Source: DASQZT01 sp963728965 (GTDB lineage: Bacteria > Acidobacteriota > Terriglobia > Bryobacterales > Bryobacteraceae). From it: DNA of 64,000 bases. A program made the translations under genes and the position numbers. The notes under the pieces were generated by a model. That model was not told the DNA's origin. It ran no database searches and worked only from the letters and a program-made list of their open reading frames with translations. The stretch is taken from positions 1,054,001-1,118,000 of the forward strand of contig CAVSMH010000006.1 in NCBI GenBank assembly GCA_963728965.1, read 5' to 3'. Numbering within the stretch: position 1 is the stretch's first letter; each line of letters opens with the position of its first letter. Positions 1 through 8,615 of the stretch are shown here, in pieces.

Positions 1-956
1 CTGATCATCTGGCGGAACAGGCGCGCCCGGCCGGCGCCGATGGAGGCGCGGATGGCGATCTCCCGCTCGCGGGCCGTGCCGCGTGCCAGCAGCAGGTTGG
101 TGACATTCGCACAGGCGATGAGGAGCACGAATCCGACTCCGCCCATCAGCAGATAGAGGCCTTTAATCATGTCTTTCGACAGGAAGTCGTTGCGCAGGGG
201 CTCCACACTCGCGCCCCATCCTTTATTGGGAGGGTAGATTTCGCCAATGTGTTTGGTTACCGCGTCCATGTCGGCCTGGGCCTGTTTGATGGATACGCCC
301 GGTTTCAATCGGCCCATGGCAAGCAGCCAATGAAAATCGTGATTGATCTGTTCGGGCTTGAGGGTAAGGGGCACCCAGAGTTGGTTAGGCATGCGGTCCA
401 TCTGGCCAGGCGGCATAATTCCCACCACGGTGTAGGGTTCTCCGTTCATGCGAATGGTCTGCCCCACGATGTTGCGATCGCCCCCGAAGCGGCGCTTCCA
501 TAGGCGGTTGGAGAAGATGACCACGTGGTTCTTGCCGGGTTGGTCCTCATCCAATCGGAAATCGCGGCCGATGACCGGCGGAACACCGAGTCCGGAGAGC
601 TGGCCGGGTGTCGACTGAGTGCCGGGCACCTGTTCGGGACCTTCCGCTCCGCCCAGATTGGCGCTGAAGCCGGTCCATGCCCAGAGTCCCTGAAACGAGG
701 TGCTCTGCTTTTGCCAATCCAGAAAATCACCGGCGGCGATACCGTTGCGGTTACCCTGAATTTTTGACCACACGATCACGAGCTGGTCGGCGTTGGGATA
801 GGGCATGGGAGCGTAAAGGGTGGCGTAGATCACGCTGAAGATGGCGGTGTTCGGACCTACGCCGAGCGCCAGCGCCAGCACCGCAATGGCAGTGAAGGTT
901 TTGTGCTGCCAGAGCAGGCGGAGGGCAAAACGGAAATCGCGCAACAAAGTCGTCAT
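1..956 (-). CDS. ADOP/MacB-type ABC transporter permease, N-terminal part
   Basis: One open frame runs from the ATG at 956 through the left edge, so about 318 residues are visible and the C-terminus is outside the window. After a short basic start it has a first membrane segment (IAVLALALGVG), then the periplasmic MacB-PCD domain with the family motifs PNTAIFSVIY and VVGIMPPG, and at the edge the second membrane segment with the signature LLIACANVTNLLLARG followed by REREIAIRASIGAG. These are typical of the large acidobacterial FtsX/MacB-like permeases thought to act in export or efflux with a separate ATPase; no ATPase is visible. A GGGAG precedes the start. The gene is divergent from the glycosidase at 1139 across about 180 bases that must hold both promoters. 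The N-terminal 'permease prefix' domain seen in many ADOPs is absent, which fits the shorter subtype. Confidence 0.9.
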   Translation of the reverse strand, partial: MTTLLRDFRFALRLLWQHKTFTAIAVLALALGVGPNTAIFSVIYATLYAPMPYPNADQLVIVWSKIQGNRNGIAAGDFLDWQKQSTSFQGLWAWTGFSANLGGAEGPEQVPGTQSTPGQLSGLGVPPVIGRDFRLDEDQPGKNHVVIFSNRLWKRRFGGDRNIVGQTIRMNGEPYTVVGIMPPGQMDRMPNQLWVPLTLKPEQINHDFHWLLAMGRLKPGVSIKQAQADMDAVTKHIGEIYPPNKGWGASVEPLRNDFLSKDMIKGLYLLMGGVGFVLLIACANVTNLLLARGTAREREIAIRASIGAGRARLFRQMI

Positions 957-1138
957 GAGGTGCTCCCTTCGTGGCCGGATACACCAACCTTGCACATAAA
1001 GACGTGGGTGCCCGAGTTTTGTTCCGGCGGAGACTGACGCCTGTTACGGTCGGGAGCGGTCGCAGCGCTATTCACACAGCATCGCGGGAGGCGCGCTCCG
1101 GGTGCAGCTCGCGGTGAAGTTCTATTATGGAGGCAGAT

Positions 1139-3184
1139 ATGACACGATGCGCAGGCTTCATCCTCGCGGCGGGCGCGCTGTTCGGCCAGCCGGCGACCGT
1201 TCGGGTCCAAATCGCGCCCGAGCGCGCGATCAACTCCTTCGATCCGGATAGCGCCCTCGGCAGCTCGATCGACGTTCTCTCCAAGACCGGCATCGACAAG
1301 GTCTACACACCGCATATCGTCCAGGAGGCGCTCTCGGCCGGGTGGGGCCCGATCACCTATCGCAACAACAGCGAGCTTCGCATGGCCGCGTGGCACTGGA
1401 CCGAAAACGGCGCCTGGAGCGACGCCGCCCACAACAGCGGGTATTTTACGGGCAGCAGCGAACTGAAACAGCCGCTCAAGTATATCCTGAGCTACGCCTT
1501 GCCCCACCGCGGCTTTTCGTCCAGTGGCGACCGGCCGCCGCAGTCGCCGAACCTGACCTATTGGAAGAGCAATCCGTATTTGACCAGCAAGTTGACCGGA
1601 GAGAGCGATTCCCTTCACCCGCAGTGGGTCGTGATGGACCTGCGTGCGGAGAAGCCGGTGAGCGCCGTCCGTGTGGTATGGGCAAATCCGTTCGCAAGAA
1701 GTTATCGCATCGATTACTGGGTCGGGACCGACCCGTTGAGCCGTACGCCCAAAGGAGAATGGAAGCCGTTCCCGCAGGGAATTGTGCGAAATGGCCAGGG
1801 AGGCGACGTCACGCTGAAGCTCGCGCCACAGCCGATCGGGACCCGATACCTGCGCGTCTGGATGACGGAATCGTCCGATACTTGCGACGAACACGGCCCC
1901 GGCGATGTGCGCAATTGCGTCGGATATGCGATTCAGGACTTCAAGGCGGAGGGCGTGGAAGCCGCCGCTTCGTATGTCACGTCCTCGATCGATCCTTGGC
2001 ATTCCGCGGCGGATGTGAACGCCACGGGCAGCGCCCAGCACTCGGGCTTCGACACATTCTTTACGAGCGGCCTAACCAACAACCTCCCCGCGATGATTCC
2101 CGTGACCATGCTCTACGGGACGCCGGAAGATTCGGCGGCGCAGATCGCTTACATCAAAAAGCGTGGGTACCCGATCGGCTGGATCGAGATGGGCGAAGAG
2201 CCGGATGGCAAACACATCCTGCCCGAAGACTATGGCGCTCTGTACCTTCAATGGGCGGCCGCCATTCACAACGTCGATCCGTCGCTGAAGCTCGGGGGCC
2301 CCGTGTTCGAAGGGATCAACGCCGATATCAAAGTATGGCCCGATGCGCAGGGCAAGACCTCATGGATTGGCCGCTTCGTCGAGTATCTCCGTTCGCATGG
2401 CAGGCTCGCCGACCTGGCATTTGTGTCGCTGGAACACTATCCCTTCGAGCCTTGCGGCATCACCTGGAAATCGCTGTACCGCGAACCGGAGATGATGAAG
2501 CATGTGCTCGCAGACCTGCGAGAGAATGGAGTCCCGCCCGACGTCCCGATCATGGTCACTGAGAGCCACATCTCCTGGCGGCTCACCGGGCCCATGAGCA
2601 CGATCTTCGCGGCGCTCTGGCTGGCGGACAACATCGGATCGTTTTTCGAAGGCGGCGGCGCGGCCTTCTTCCATTCGCCGATTCAACCGCAGCCGGTGCA
2701 GGACACGTGCCTGGGGCCTGCCACGTGGTCAAACTTCATCGCCGACCGCGATTACAACATCACCGGATACACATCCCCGTACTGGAGCGCGCGCATGATC
2801 AATCTCGAGTGGGTCCAGCACCGTTCCGGCCCGCACCAGATGTTTCCATCGTCTACCGGCATCGAAGACGTCACTTCCTATGCCGTGCACCGGCCGGATG
2901 GAAACTGGTCGATTATGCTGGTCAACCGCAATGAGACGATGCCGCACGTGGTCCGGGTGGCGTTCGAGGACGGGAAGGGACGGCGCTGGTTCACCGGGCC
3001 GGTGACGCTGGTCACCTTCGGGAGCGAGCAATACGTGTGGAAACCGAACGGCGCCAACAGCACCGCGGACCCCGACGGGCCTCCGGTAGCGCACGTCCTA
3101 TCCGGCGGTGCGGGGGCGGAATTCGTCCTGCCCAAGGCATCCGTCTCGGTGCTGCGCGGCCGGATCGAAGCGGCGGGGCACTGA
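1139..3184 (+). CDS. Secreted glycoside hydrolase-like protein with discoidin-type segment
   Basis: A 681-residue protein. The ATG at 1139 is preferred over the one at 1127 because GGAGG lies five bases before it. Residues 1-20 look like a signal peptide ending near LFGQ. Residues 60-270 contain a beta-rich part (WVVMDLRAEKPVSAVRV, RYLRVWM) typical of an F5/8 type C or discoidin-like carbohydrate-binding module. Residues 310-560 look like a TIM-barrel hydrolase: GWIEMGEEPDGK places a Glu where clan GH-A enzymes (GH39, GH79 and relatives) carry the acid/base, and MVTESHISW supplies a candidate nucleophile Glu. The C-terminus is a beta-sandwich (WSIMLVNRNE). It probably acts on plant or microbial polysaccharide outside the inner membrane. 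The exact GH family and substrate are not determined here. Confidence 0.75.
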   Translation: MTRCAGFILAAGALFGQPATVRVQIAPERAINSFDPDSALGSSIDVLSKTGIDKVYTPHIVQEALSAGWGPITYRNNSELRMAAWHWTENGAWSDAAHNSGYFTGSSELKQPLKYILSYALPHRGFSSSGDRPPQSPNLTYWKSNPYLTSKLTGESDSLHPQWVVMDLRAEKPVSAVRVVWANPFARSYRIDYWVGTDPLSRTPKGEWKPFPQGIVRNGQGGDVTLKLAPQPIGTRYLRVWMTESSDTCDEHGPGDVRNCVGYAIQDFKAEGVEAAASYVTSSIDPWHSAADVNATGSAQHSGFDTFFTSGLTNNLPAMIPVTMLYGTPEDSAAQIAYIKKRGYPIGWIEMGEEPDGKHILPEDYGALYLQWAAAIHNVDPSLKLGGPVFEGINADIKVWPDAQGKTSWIGRFVEYLRSHGRLADLAFVSLEHYPFEPCGITWKSLYREPEMMKHVLADLRENGVPPDVPIMVTESHISWRLTGPMSTIFAALWLADNIGSFFEGGGAAFFHSPIQPQPVQDTCLGPATWSNFIADRDYNITGYTSPYWSARMINLEWVQHRSGPHQMFPSSTGIEDVTSYAVHRPDGNWSIMLVNRNETMPHVVRVAFEDGKGRRWFTGPVTLVTFGSEQYVWKPNGANSTADPDGPPVAHVLSGGAGAEFVLPKASVSVLRGRIEAAGH

Positions 3185-3378
3185 GAGGTCGATGACGCTG
3201 GCGTTCGGCTTGCGATAAAAGGGGCGAGGCGTGGATTTCGGAATGAAGCGGTGTGGCTGCAGTCGTCAGGCGCGCCCGCGCAAGATCGCGCCCCCGCAAG
3301 GTCGCGCCCCCGCCCATAGGCAATTCGAACGAGCGTTTTTCGCGACGTTGTAGGCCGAACGGTGCACCCGCAGTCGAA
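3185..3378. other. Intergenic region between converging genes
   Basis: About 190 bases with no gene. It holds a short imperfect direct repeat of a 16-base GC-rich unit (AAGRTCGCGCCCCCGC, twice near 3280-3312). No clear hairpin terminator was seen. Confidence 0.4.
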
Positions 3379-3969
3379 TCAGACCCCCGCTTTGCGGGGT
3401 GTCGGGATCTGAATGAACTGGTCGTCCGGCGACACGACCGAATCGATGCCGAGGTTGGGACGCAGCACGCGCAGCACGGCAATCTCGTCGCACGCCTGGA
3501 ACTTCGGGCAGCGCAGACAATCCTTCCAGGCCTTCAGCGGCAGGACGCCGCGCTCGACCACCTGGAAGCCCACCTTTTGAAAGAAGTTAGCGACGTAGGT
3601 GAAGGCGAACACGGCGTCCAGCTCGTAGAGTTGCGCCTCCTTCACCAACGCCTCCACCAGGCGGCGGCCCACGCCGTGCGTCTTGGCGCGCTCCTCGACG
3701 GCCAGCGAGCGGATTTCGCCAATGGTGGGGCTGTAGAAGTGCAGGGCGCCGCAGCCCAGTAGCTCGCCACTCGCCAGCACCACCGTAAAATCGCGAATGG
3801 CTTCGGACAATTCGAACTCCGTTCGCGGCAGCATGATGCCTTTTGCCGCATAGCCGTTGATCAGGGCCAGAATCGAATGGATGTCGTGCATGACAGCTTT
3901 GCGCACCGTCAGCTCGACGGCAGCATCCGGGGCTTCCATAAAGGCATCCGGGCGCAAACCGCTGATCAT
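3379..3969 (-). CDS. GNAT N-acetyltransferase, probable short-type N-acetylglutamate synthase
   Basis: A 196-residue single-domain GNAT protein. The acetyl-CoA loop is HGVGRRLVEAL, preceded by EIRSLAVEE on the central strand. Near the C-terminus it carries a cysteine cluster (CLRCPKFQAC) that recurs in ArgA-like acetyltransferases of this size. It is the third gene of argC-argB-GNAT, its ATG overlapping the argB stop as ATGA. By position and size it resembles the short 'S-type' N-acetylglutamate synthases, which acetylate glutamate for the first step of arginine synthesis. The function is inferred from operon context and the family; other GNAT substrates are possible, so no symbol is given. 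Confidence 0.8.
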   Translation of the reverse strand: MISGLRPDAFMEAPDAAVELTVRKAVMHDIHSILALINGYAAKGIMLPRTEFELSEAIRDFTVVLASGELLGCGALHFYSPTIGEIRSLAVEERAKTHGVGRRLVEALVKEAQLYELDAVFAFTYVANFFQKVGFQVVERGVLPLKAWKDCLRCPKFQACDEIAVLRVLRPNLGIDSVVSPDDQFIQIPTPRKAGV

Positions 3970-4754
3970 TGCGCCACCTCCTCCGCCAGCACCATGCGGG
4001 TACCGACGGCTTCGCCGGCCAGGATGCGGTGGAGTGCGCCGGTCATGCTGCCCGGGGCGATGCAGACCTGCCCCACGCCCGCCCGCAATGCGGCGAGCGC
4101 CGCGTTCAGCTTGGCTTCCATGCCGCCGGTCGCTACCTGGTCGGCAATTAGCCGGACGCTCTCCGCCGAGGTGAGGCGCGGCAGGATCTGCTTCTCCCGA
4201 TTCATGACGCCATCGACATCGGTGAGAAAGACGAGCTGTGCGGCGCCGAATGCGGCCGCGCACGCGACGGCCATCTGGTCGGCATTGACGTTGAAAACGC
4301 GCCCTTCGCGGTCGCCTGCCACGCAAGCCACCACCGGCACGTAGTGATTGGCGACCAGAAGTGAGAGAAGCGCGGGGTTGGCTCGGGTCACCCGGCCCAC
4401 GGCTCCCAGCGCCGGATCCATCTGCTCGGCTTCCACGAGGAAAGAATCGATTCCGGACAACCCCACAGCCTGGGCGCCCGCCCGGTTGAGGGCGGCCACC
4501 AATTCGTGGTTCACCGTGCCCGCAAAGACTTTCAGGACTGCATCGAGGGCCTCCGGAGTGGTAACGCGCAAACCGTTCACGAAGCGGCTCTCGATGCCGC
4601 GCTCGGTGAGAAAGCGCGTCATCTGCCGGCCGCCGCCGTGCACCACCACGATTTCGTGACCCGCCTGGCGAGCCGCCGCGACCTGGGCCGCAAGCGCCGC
4701 CCGCGAACCGGCGGCGTCCAGGAGGGTGCCGCCCAGCTTCACCAGCAACCTCAC
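3966..4754 (-). CDS. argB: Acetylglutamate kinase
   Basis: 262 residues, normal for the family. It phosphorylates N-acetylglutamate in the second step of arginine synthesis, in the cytoplasm. Visible landmarks are the N-terminal VKLGGTLL nucleotide-binding motif, VVVHGGGRQ glycine-rich loop, GLRVTT, VFNVNADQMA and a C-terminal GGMEAKLNAAL. The start is GTG, overlapping the argC stop by four bases (GTGA), and its own stop overlaps the next gene (ATGA), so the three genes are almost certainly translated as a coupled unit. Confidence 0.95.
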   Translation of the reverse strand: MRLLVKLGGTLLDAAGSRAALAAQVAAARQAGHEIVVVHGGGRQMTRFLTERGIESRFVNGLRVTTPEALDAVLKVFAGTVNHELVAALNRAGAQAVGLSGIDSFLVEAEQMDPALGAVGRVTRANPALLSLLVANHYVPVVACVAGDREGRVFNVNADQMAVACAAAFGAAQLVFLTDVDGVMNREKQILPRLTSAESVRLIADQVATGGMEAKLNAALAALRAGVGQVCIAPGSMTGALHRILAGEAVGTRMVLAEEVAQ

Positions 4755-5755
4755 AGCAGCCCCTCGGTTTCGGGGAATCCGAGCATCAGGTTCATATTCT
4801 GCACCGCCTGGCCGGCGGCTCCCTTCACCAGGTTATCGATCGCAGCCACAACCACGGCGCGGCCGGTGCGGGCGTCGAGCGTCACTCCCAGATCGCAGAA
4901 ATTGGTGCGCGCCACCGCATGCAGGTCGGGCATGTGGCGCGGCTCGTAGAGGCGAATGAACGGCTCGGCATGGTAGCGTCTCTCATAGATGTGGACCAGG
5001 TCTTCCGCCCCGGCCAGACCCTCGGCGCGGAAGTAGATGGTTTCCAGGATGCCGCGGGCGAGCGGCAGCAACTGCGCCGTGAAGCTGAACTCGCGTTCCG
5101 CAAGGCCCGAGACGGCCAACACTTCCGGCACGTGGCGATGGGTCAGGATCGAATAGGCGGAGAAGTTCCCGGTGACCTCGCAAAAGCTGGTCTTCAGGCT
5201 GGGCTTACGGCCGGCGCCGCTGACACCGCTTTTGGCATCGCAGATGATTCCTGCCGCCCGGTCCACCACACCTGCCTCGAGCAGCGGGCGGATCGCCAGG
5301 TTGGCGGCGGTGGGATAGCAGCCCGGATTCGCGACCAGTCGCGCGTCCGGGATGCGCTCGCGGCAGTACTCCGGAAGGCCGTACACGGCCTCCGCCAGAA
5401 GTTCGGGCTGGGTGTGCGGCTCCTTGTACCAGGCCGAGTAGTTTTCTGGTGTGCCCAGCCGGAACGCGCCGCTGAGGTCCACCACCCGGGCTCCGGCATC
5501 CAAAATCGCGGGGGCCAGATCCATCGAAACTTCGGGCGGAGTAGCCAGGAATACGACCGCGAAGCCTTCCGATGCCGCCACCCCTGGCTCCCAGCGGAGA
5601 CTCCGCGGATACCGGCCGTTGCGGATGGGGCCCTTCCCCGGCTCTTCGCGATGCTCCAGAAGAACCGGTTCCACGGAGCTGTGGCGCTCCAGAATGCGCA
5701 ACAGTTCCTGGCCGCTGTAACCGCGATGACCGACGATACCGACTGGCTTTCTCAT
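4751..5755 (-). CDS. argC: N-acetyl-gamma-glutamyl-phosphate reductase
   Basis: 334 residues. It reduces N-acetylglutamyl phosphate to the semialdehyde with NADPH, the third step of arginine synthesis. The NADP-binding start is VGIVGHRGYSGQELLR; the catalytic cysteine sits in NPGCYPTAA; HRHVPE and the C-terminal DNLVKGAAGQAVQN are family signatures. It is the first gene of the arg operon. No good Shine-Dalgarno is visible before the ATG at 5755; instead the upstream bases carry AT-rich palindromic sequence that may be an operator, so translation may use a short or unusual leader. Confidence 0.95.
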   Translation of the reverse strand: MRKPVGIVGHRGYSGQELLRILERHSSVEPVLLEHREEPGKGPIRNGRYPRSLRWEPGVAASEGFAVVFLATPPEVSMDLAPAILDAGARVVDLSGAFRLGTPENYSAWYKEPHTQPELLAEAVYGLPEYCRERIPDARLVANPGCYPTAANLAIRPLLEAGVVDRAAGIICDAKSGVSGAGRKPSLKTSFCEVTGNFSAYSILTHRHVPEVLAVSGLAEREFSFTAQLLPLARGILETIYFRAEGLAGAEDLVHIYERRYHAEPFIRLYEPRHMPDLHAVARTNFCDLGVTLDARTGRAVVVAAIDNLVKGAAGQAVQNMNLMLGFPETEGLL

Positions 5756-5756
5756 T

Positions 5757-5790
5757 TGAATGAATATGCGTACCTATGAATAATCATACT
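5757..5790. promoter_or_regulatory. Candidate ArgR-like operator upstream of argC
   Basis: Immediately before argC is an AT-rich island in a GC-rich genome. It contains the near-perfect palindrome TATGA-ATAA-TCATA (5775-5788) and, closer to the gene, TGAATGAATATGC. ARG boxes recognised by ArgR/AhrC are pairs of 18-bp sites built on TGAAT..ATTCA with a short spacer, so these two sites are plausible operators for the arg operon. This is an inference from sequence shape and position; no argR gene is in view. Confidence 0.35.
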
Positions 5791-5955
5791 ACAACACAAG
5801 AACGGAGTGCTTGCTGCTGTTCGATTGGGAACATCAAGAAATCAATGCACTAGCGGTGCCGGGCGAAAAGTGACACTGGCGAGGTGGGCGCGCTGGTTCT
5901 TTGCACTTTTCCAAACAGAAAGGCTTGAGTCTGACGTGCTAAGGTACTTACCGGA

Positions 5956-6210
5956 ATGTTTGTAACGGCGAGTTGCAAGGTGTGCAACAGCCTCCGGGAA
6001 AAGGCGGTCGTCGCGACCCATCTGCATGTGCAAGCTTTCGGCAGAAAGGAACTGGCACGGTTGCGGCACGACAGTGCACTTGCCGAGGCACTGGAACGCG
6101 AGGTGACGGCTGCCGCTACGGCCAGGGCAGAGGCGGTCACCGCGTACAAGCTGCACATGGAGTCGCATCGTGCCGGAGAAGCCTCTGCGTTGGCCGGTTC
6201 GGCCAGTTGA
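5956..6210 (+). CDS. Small CxxC-containing hypothetical protein
   Basis: 84 residues, starting with a CKVC motif and continuing as a mostly helical, charged segment (ALEREVTAAATARAEA) ending AYKLHMESH. The arrangement CxxC, long helix, terminal His pair resembles short proteins often seen in acidobacterial genomes, perhaps zinc-binding; this resemblance is from memory and the function is unknown. The Shine-Dalgarno is weak. A competing frame on the other strand (5842-6237) looks less protein-like. Confidence 0.45.
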   Translation: MFVTASCKVCNSLREKAVVATHLHVQAFGRKELARLRHDSALAEALEREVTAAATARAEAVTAYKLHMESHRAGEASALAGSAS

Positions 6211-6282
6211 TTTCGGGGCATGAGGGCGTGCTACCAAACAGGAACACGCACAGGAAATGCGCCCACCCGAGTCGATGCGCGG

Positions 6283-6753
6283 CTAATTTTCCATGGCTGA
6301 GCGCTGGGCCAGTTCGCCAAACAATGGCAAGGAATAGGCTTCGTCATGGGCGGCCTTCACCATCATGAAGATCGACATGACGAGCAGCACTACCTGGATC
6401 AGCGAATGCAGGTGAAAGTGGGGGATGATGGCTGACATCATCGGACGGAACACCCAATCATCCATGAGCCAGGCGACGAAAAGGTAAAGACCCTGGAAGG
6501 CGTGAAACCGGACGACGCGATCGCGCCGGAACCGCTGGGAGGCGAGCACCACGATCGCCGCGATCCAGCCGAGAGCGGGCACGTAGCACAGGATGGCGGC
6601 TGTGCGGGGGTTCAGGGATGCCAACAGATCCGTTCCCGGTGGTGGCGGTGGCGGCGCCGTCGCGGCGGCCCCTCCGGGCTGGCGGGCACCGCAGCGCCCG
6701 CAGAAAGTGTCGGTCGCCGTGACCTGGATTCCGCATTGGCTGCAATAAGGCAT
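6283..6753 (-). CDS. Zinc-ribbon membrane protein (DUF4870-like)
   Basis: 156 residues. Residues 1-25 form a zinc ribbon (CSQCG...FCGRCGARQ), then a proline-rich linker of about 15 residues, then a domain with three hydrophobic segments including AILCYVPALGWIAAIVVLA and VVRFHAFQGLYLFVAW. The pattern RFHAFQ(G)L is characteristic of small DUF4870/Tic20-like membrane proteins. Cytoplasmic zinc ribbon plus membrane domain; cellular role unknown. It stands alone. Confidence 0.75.
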   Translation of the reverse strand: MPYCSQCGIQVTATDTFCGRCGARQPGGAAATAPPPPPPGTDLLASLNPRTAAILCYVPALGWIAAIVVLASQRFRRDRVVRFHAFQGLYLFVAWLMDDWVFRPMMSAIIPHFHLHSLIQVVLLVMSIFMMVKAAHDEAYSLPLFGELAQRSAMEN

Positions 6754-6852
6754 CTATCCATTCATACGTTATTGCAGCCAGAGCTGTTCCGGCAAGCTGA
6801 ATGCTGAAAAACACTACGCCTTCATGGGCTTGGCGCCCGGTGCCAGGCGTCC

Positions 6853-7327
6853 TCAAAAAGTCAGCCGCAGGGCTCCCTGAATGACCCTCGGCGTGTTGGT
6901 AGTGCTGGCGATGGTGCCGAACGCGCCGCTGGTGGGGCTCACGTTGGGCGCGGCGAACAGCGGGTGGTTGCAGACGTTGAACGAATCGGCGCGGAATTGC
7001 AGCCTGGCCTTTTCGCCGAAAATGAAGTCCTTGGTCACCGCCAGGTTGAGGTTATTGGTGCCATCCACGCGGAGGTTGTTGAACTGAGAGGGAAAGAAGC
7101 GCACGTTCTGCGAGAGCTGCTGGCTGGACACGGTGTTGAACCGGGTTTTGTCGAAGGCCCCGTTCACGTTGCGCGGGGCGTAATTCAGGTCGCCCCCATA
7201 GTAGATATAGCCAGCACTGTTGCTCCAGGCCACCGGAGCGCCTGAATGCCACGTGTACAGGGACGAGACAGCCCAGTTCCCGGCGATCGCCTGAACGGCG
7301 GCATGAGCTCCCGCGAGGAACCGCTTA
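6853..7327 (-). pseudogene. TonB-dependent receptor pseudogene, C-terminal fragment
   Basis: This is the last part (about 157 codons) of an Oar-like outer-membrane receptor, ending in the canonical beta-strand GALRLTF and stop. It continues directly from the fragment at 8616-9382: removing the IS and one copy of its target duplication rejoins ...LPFGKGK to RFLAGAHAAVQ. Typical late-barrel strands are visible (YTWHSGAPV, LNLAVTKDF, RLQFRADSFNV). With the insertion and frameshifts it cannot make a working receptor. Confidence 0.85.
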
Positions 7328-8615
7328 GGTCTCGTAAATAGATAACCTTTACATCTACTTTCCTGATGTGTTATTACGTTGGGCATGGACACCGATGCCC
7401 AACTCGCCCAGTACTTTGCTGGCATGTGGCCGCATCTGGACGAACACGCCCGCCGCTTGGTGGCCGCCAGCAAAGCCGTAGAACTGGGTTATGGCGGCGT
7501 ATCGCGGGTCAGCCGCGCTTGCGGTCTGTCGCGCGTCACGTTGACCAAGGGCGTTGAGGAATTGCAGGCCGCACCGCTGGCGACGGGCCGGATTCGCCAC
7601 GAGGGCGGCGGCCGCCATACGTTGACGTCCAACGATCCCGGCCTGGCACCCGCCTTGGACGGCATGGTCGAGCCTACGGCGCGCGGCGACCCGCAGTCGC
7701 CCTTGCGCTGGACCTGCAAGAGCGCCCGCACGCTGGCGGCGGAACTGACTGCCGAGCACCACCCGGTCAGCCACACCAAAGTCACCCAACTCCTGCGAGA
7801 AGATGGCTACAGCCTGCAGGGCAACCGCAAGACCGAGGAAGGGGACGACCATCCCGATCGCGACGCGCAGTTCCGGCATATTAACCGCGCCGTCAAGCAC
7901 GCCTTGCGGGCGGGCGAGCCCGTCATTTCCGTGGATACGAAGAAAAAGGAATTGATTGGCAACTACCAGAACCAGGGCCGCCAGTGGCGCAAAGCGGGGA
8001 CGGCGGACAAGGTCAACGGACATGATTTTCCCGGTCCCGAGGTGCCCCGCGCCTATCCTTACGGGATCTACGAGCTGGGGCGCAACGTCGGCTTTGTCAA
8101 CGTGGGCACGGACCACGACACAGGCGCGTTCGCGGTGGCTTCGATCCGCGGTTGGTGGCGCGCCGAGGGCCACCGCCTGTATCCTCGGACTCGGCGGTTG
8201 CTGATCACTGCCGATGCCGGTGGTAGCAACGGCTGGCGCCTGCGGCTGTGGAAGTGGGAACTGCAAGGCTTGGCCGACCAGACGGGGCTGACGCTGACGG
8301 TCTGCCATTTCCCGCCGGGCACGAGCAAATGGAACAAGGTAGAGCACCGGTTGTTTTCCTTCATCTCGTCCAACTGGCGCGGGGAGCCGCTACGCGACTA
8401 CGAGACAGTGGTGCGCCTGATCGCCGGGACGACGACGGCCAAGGGCCTAACCGTGACCTGCCGCCTGGACCACCGCAAGTACCCCGTTGGGCGCAAGATC
8501 ACGGATGACGAGTTTTCCCATGTCAATCTGAAGCCCGACAAATTTCATGGCGAATGGAACTACACGATTCATCCAAGCAACTAACACAGTTGTAACTGTT
8601 ATTTATTTACGACAT
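7328..8615 (+). mobile_element. ISAzo13-like insertion sequence, complete
   Basis: About 1,288 bp inserted into the receptor gene. The ends are imperfect inverted repeats: TCGTAAATAGATAAC on the left (from 7332) and TCGTAAATAAATAAC on the right strand (ending near 8612). Both sides are flanked by CTTA (7324-7327 and 8616-8619), a four-base target duplication; deleting the element plus one CTTA restores the reading frame and a sensible protein. A small palindrome (ACAGTT-GT-AACTGT, 8586-8599) lies inside the right end. One transposase gene fills the element. Confidence 0.85.
7385..8584 (+). CDS. ISAzo13-family transposase (DDE)
   Basis: 399 residues from the ATG at 7385 (an in-frame TTG at 7379 is an alternative). 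The N-terminal helix-turn-helix region includes YGGVSRVSRACGLSR. The catalytic core shows the DDE spacing: first Asp in VISVDTKKKE, second in ITADAGGSNG, Glu in KWNKVEHRLFSF. This is the 'Rhodopirellula transposase' DDE domain typical of ISAzo13 elements. It is intact and so potentially active. A fragment of a diverged second copy lies at 29100-29229. Confidence 0.93.
   Translation: MDTDAQLAQYFAGMWPHLDEHARRLVAASKAVELGYGGVSRVSRACGLSRVTLTKGVEELQAAPLATGRIRHEGGGRHTLTSNDPGLAPALDGMVEPTARGDPQSPLRWTCKSARTLAAELTAEHHPVSHTKVTQLLREDGYSLQGNRKTEEGDDHPDRDAQFRHINRAVKHALRAGEPVISVDTKKKELIGNYQNQGRQWRKAGTADKVNGHDFPGPEVPRAYPYGIYELGRNVGFVNVGTDHDTGAFAVASIRGWWRAEGHRLYPRTRRLLITADAGGSNGWRLRLWKWELQGLADQTGLTLTVCHFPPGTSKWNKVEHRLFSFISSNWRGEPLRDYETVVRLIAGTTTAKGLTVTCRLDHRKYPVGRKITDDEFSHVNLKPDKFHGEWNYTIHPSN

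Noticed and set aside
953..2041. Long open frame on the minus strand over the glycosidase gene
   Set aside because: Arg/Gly/Val-rich shadow of the real plus-strand gene; no domain motifs, while the plus strand has signal peptide, ribosome site and hydrolase motifs.
3280..3312. Short GC-rich repeat as part of a CRISPR or regulatory array
   Set aside because: Only two imperfect 16-base units with no spacers; no CRISPR array was seen anywhere in the window.
5842..6237. Minus-strand frames opposite the small CxxC protein
   Set aside because: No conserved-looking features; the plus-strand frame has CxxC and a regular helical pattern.
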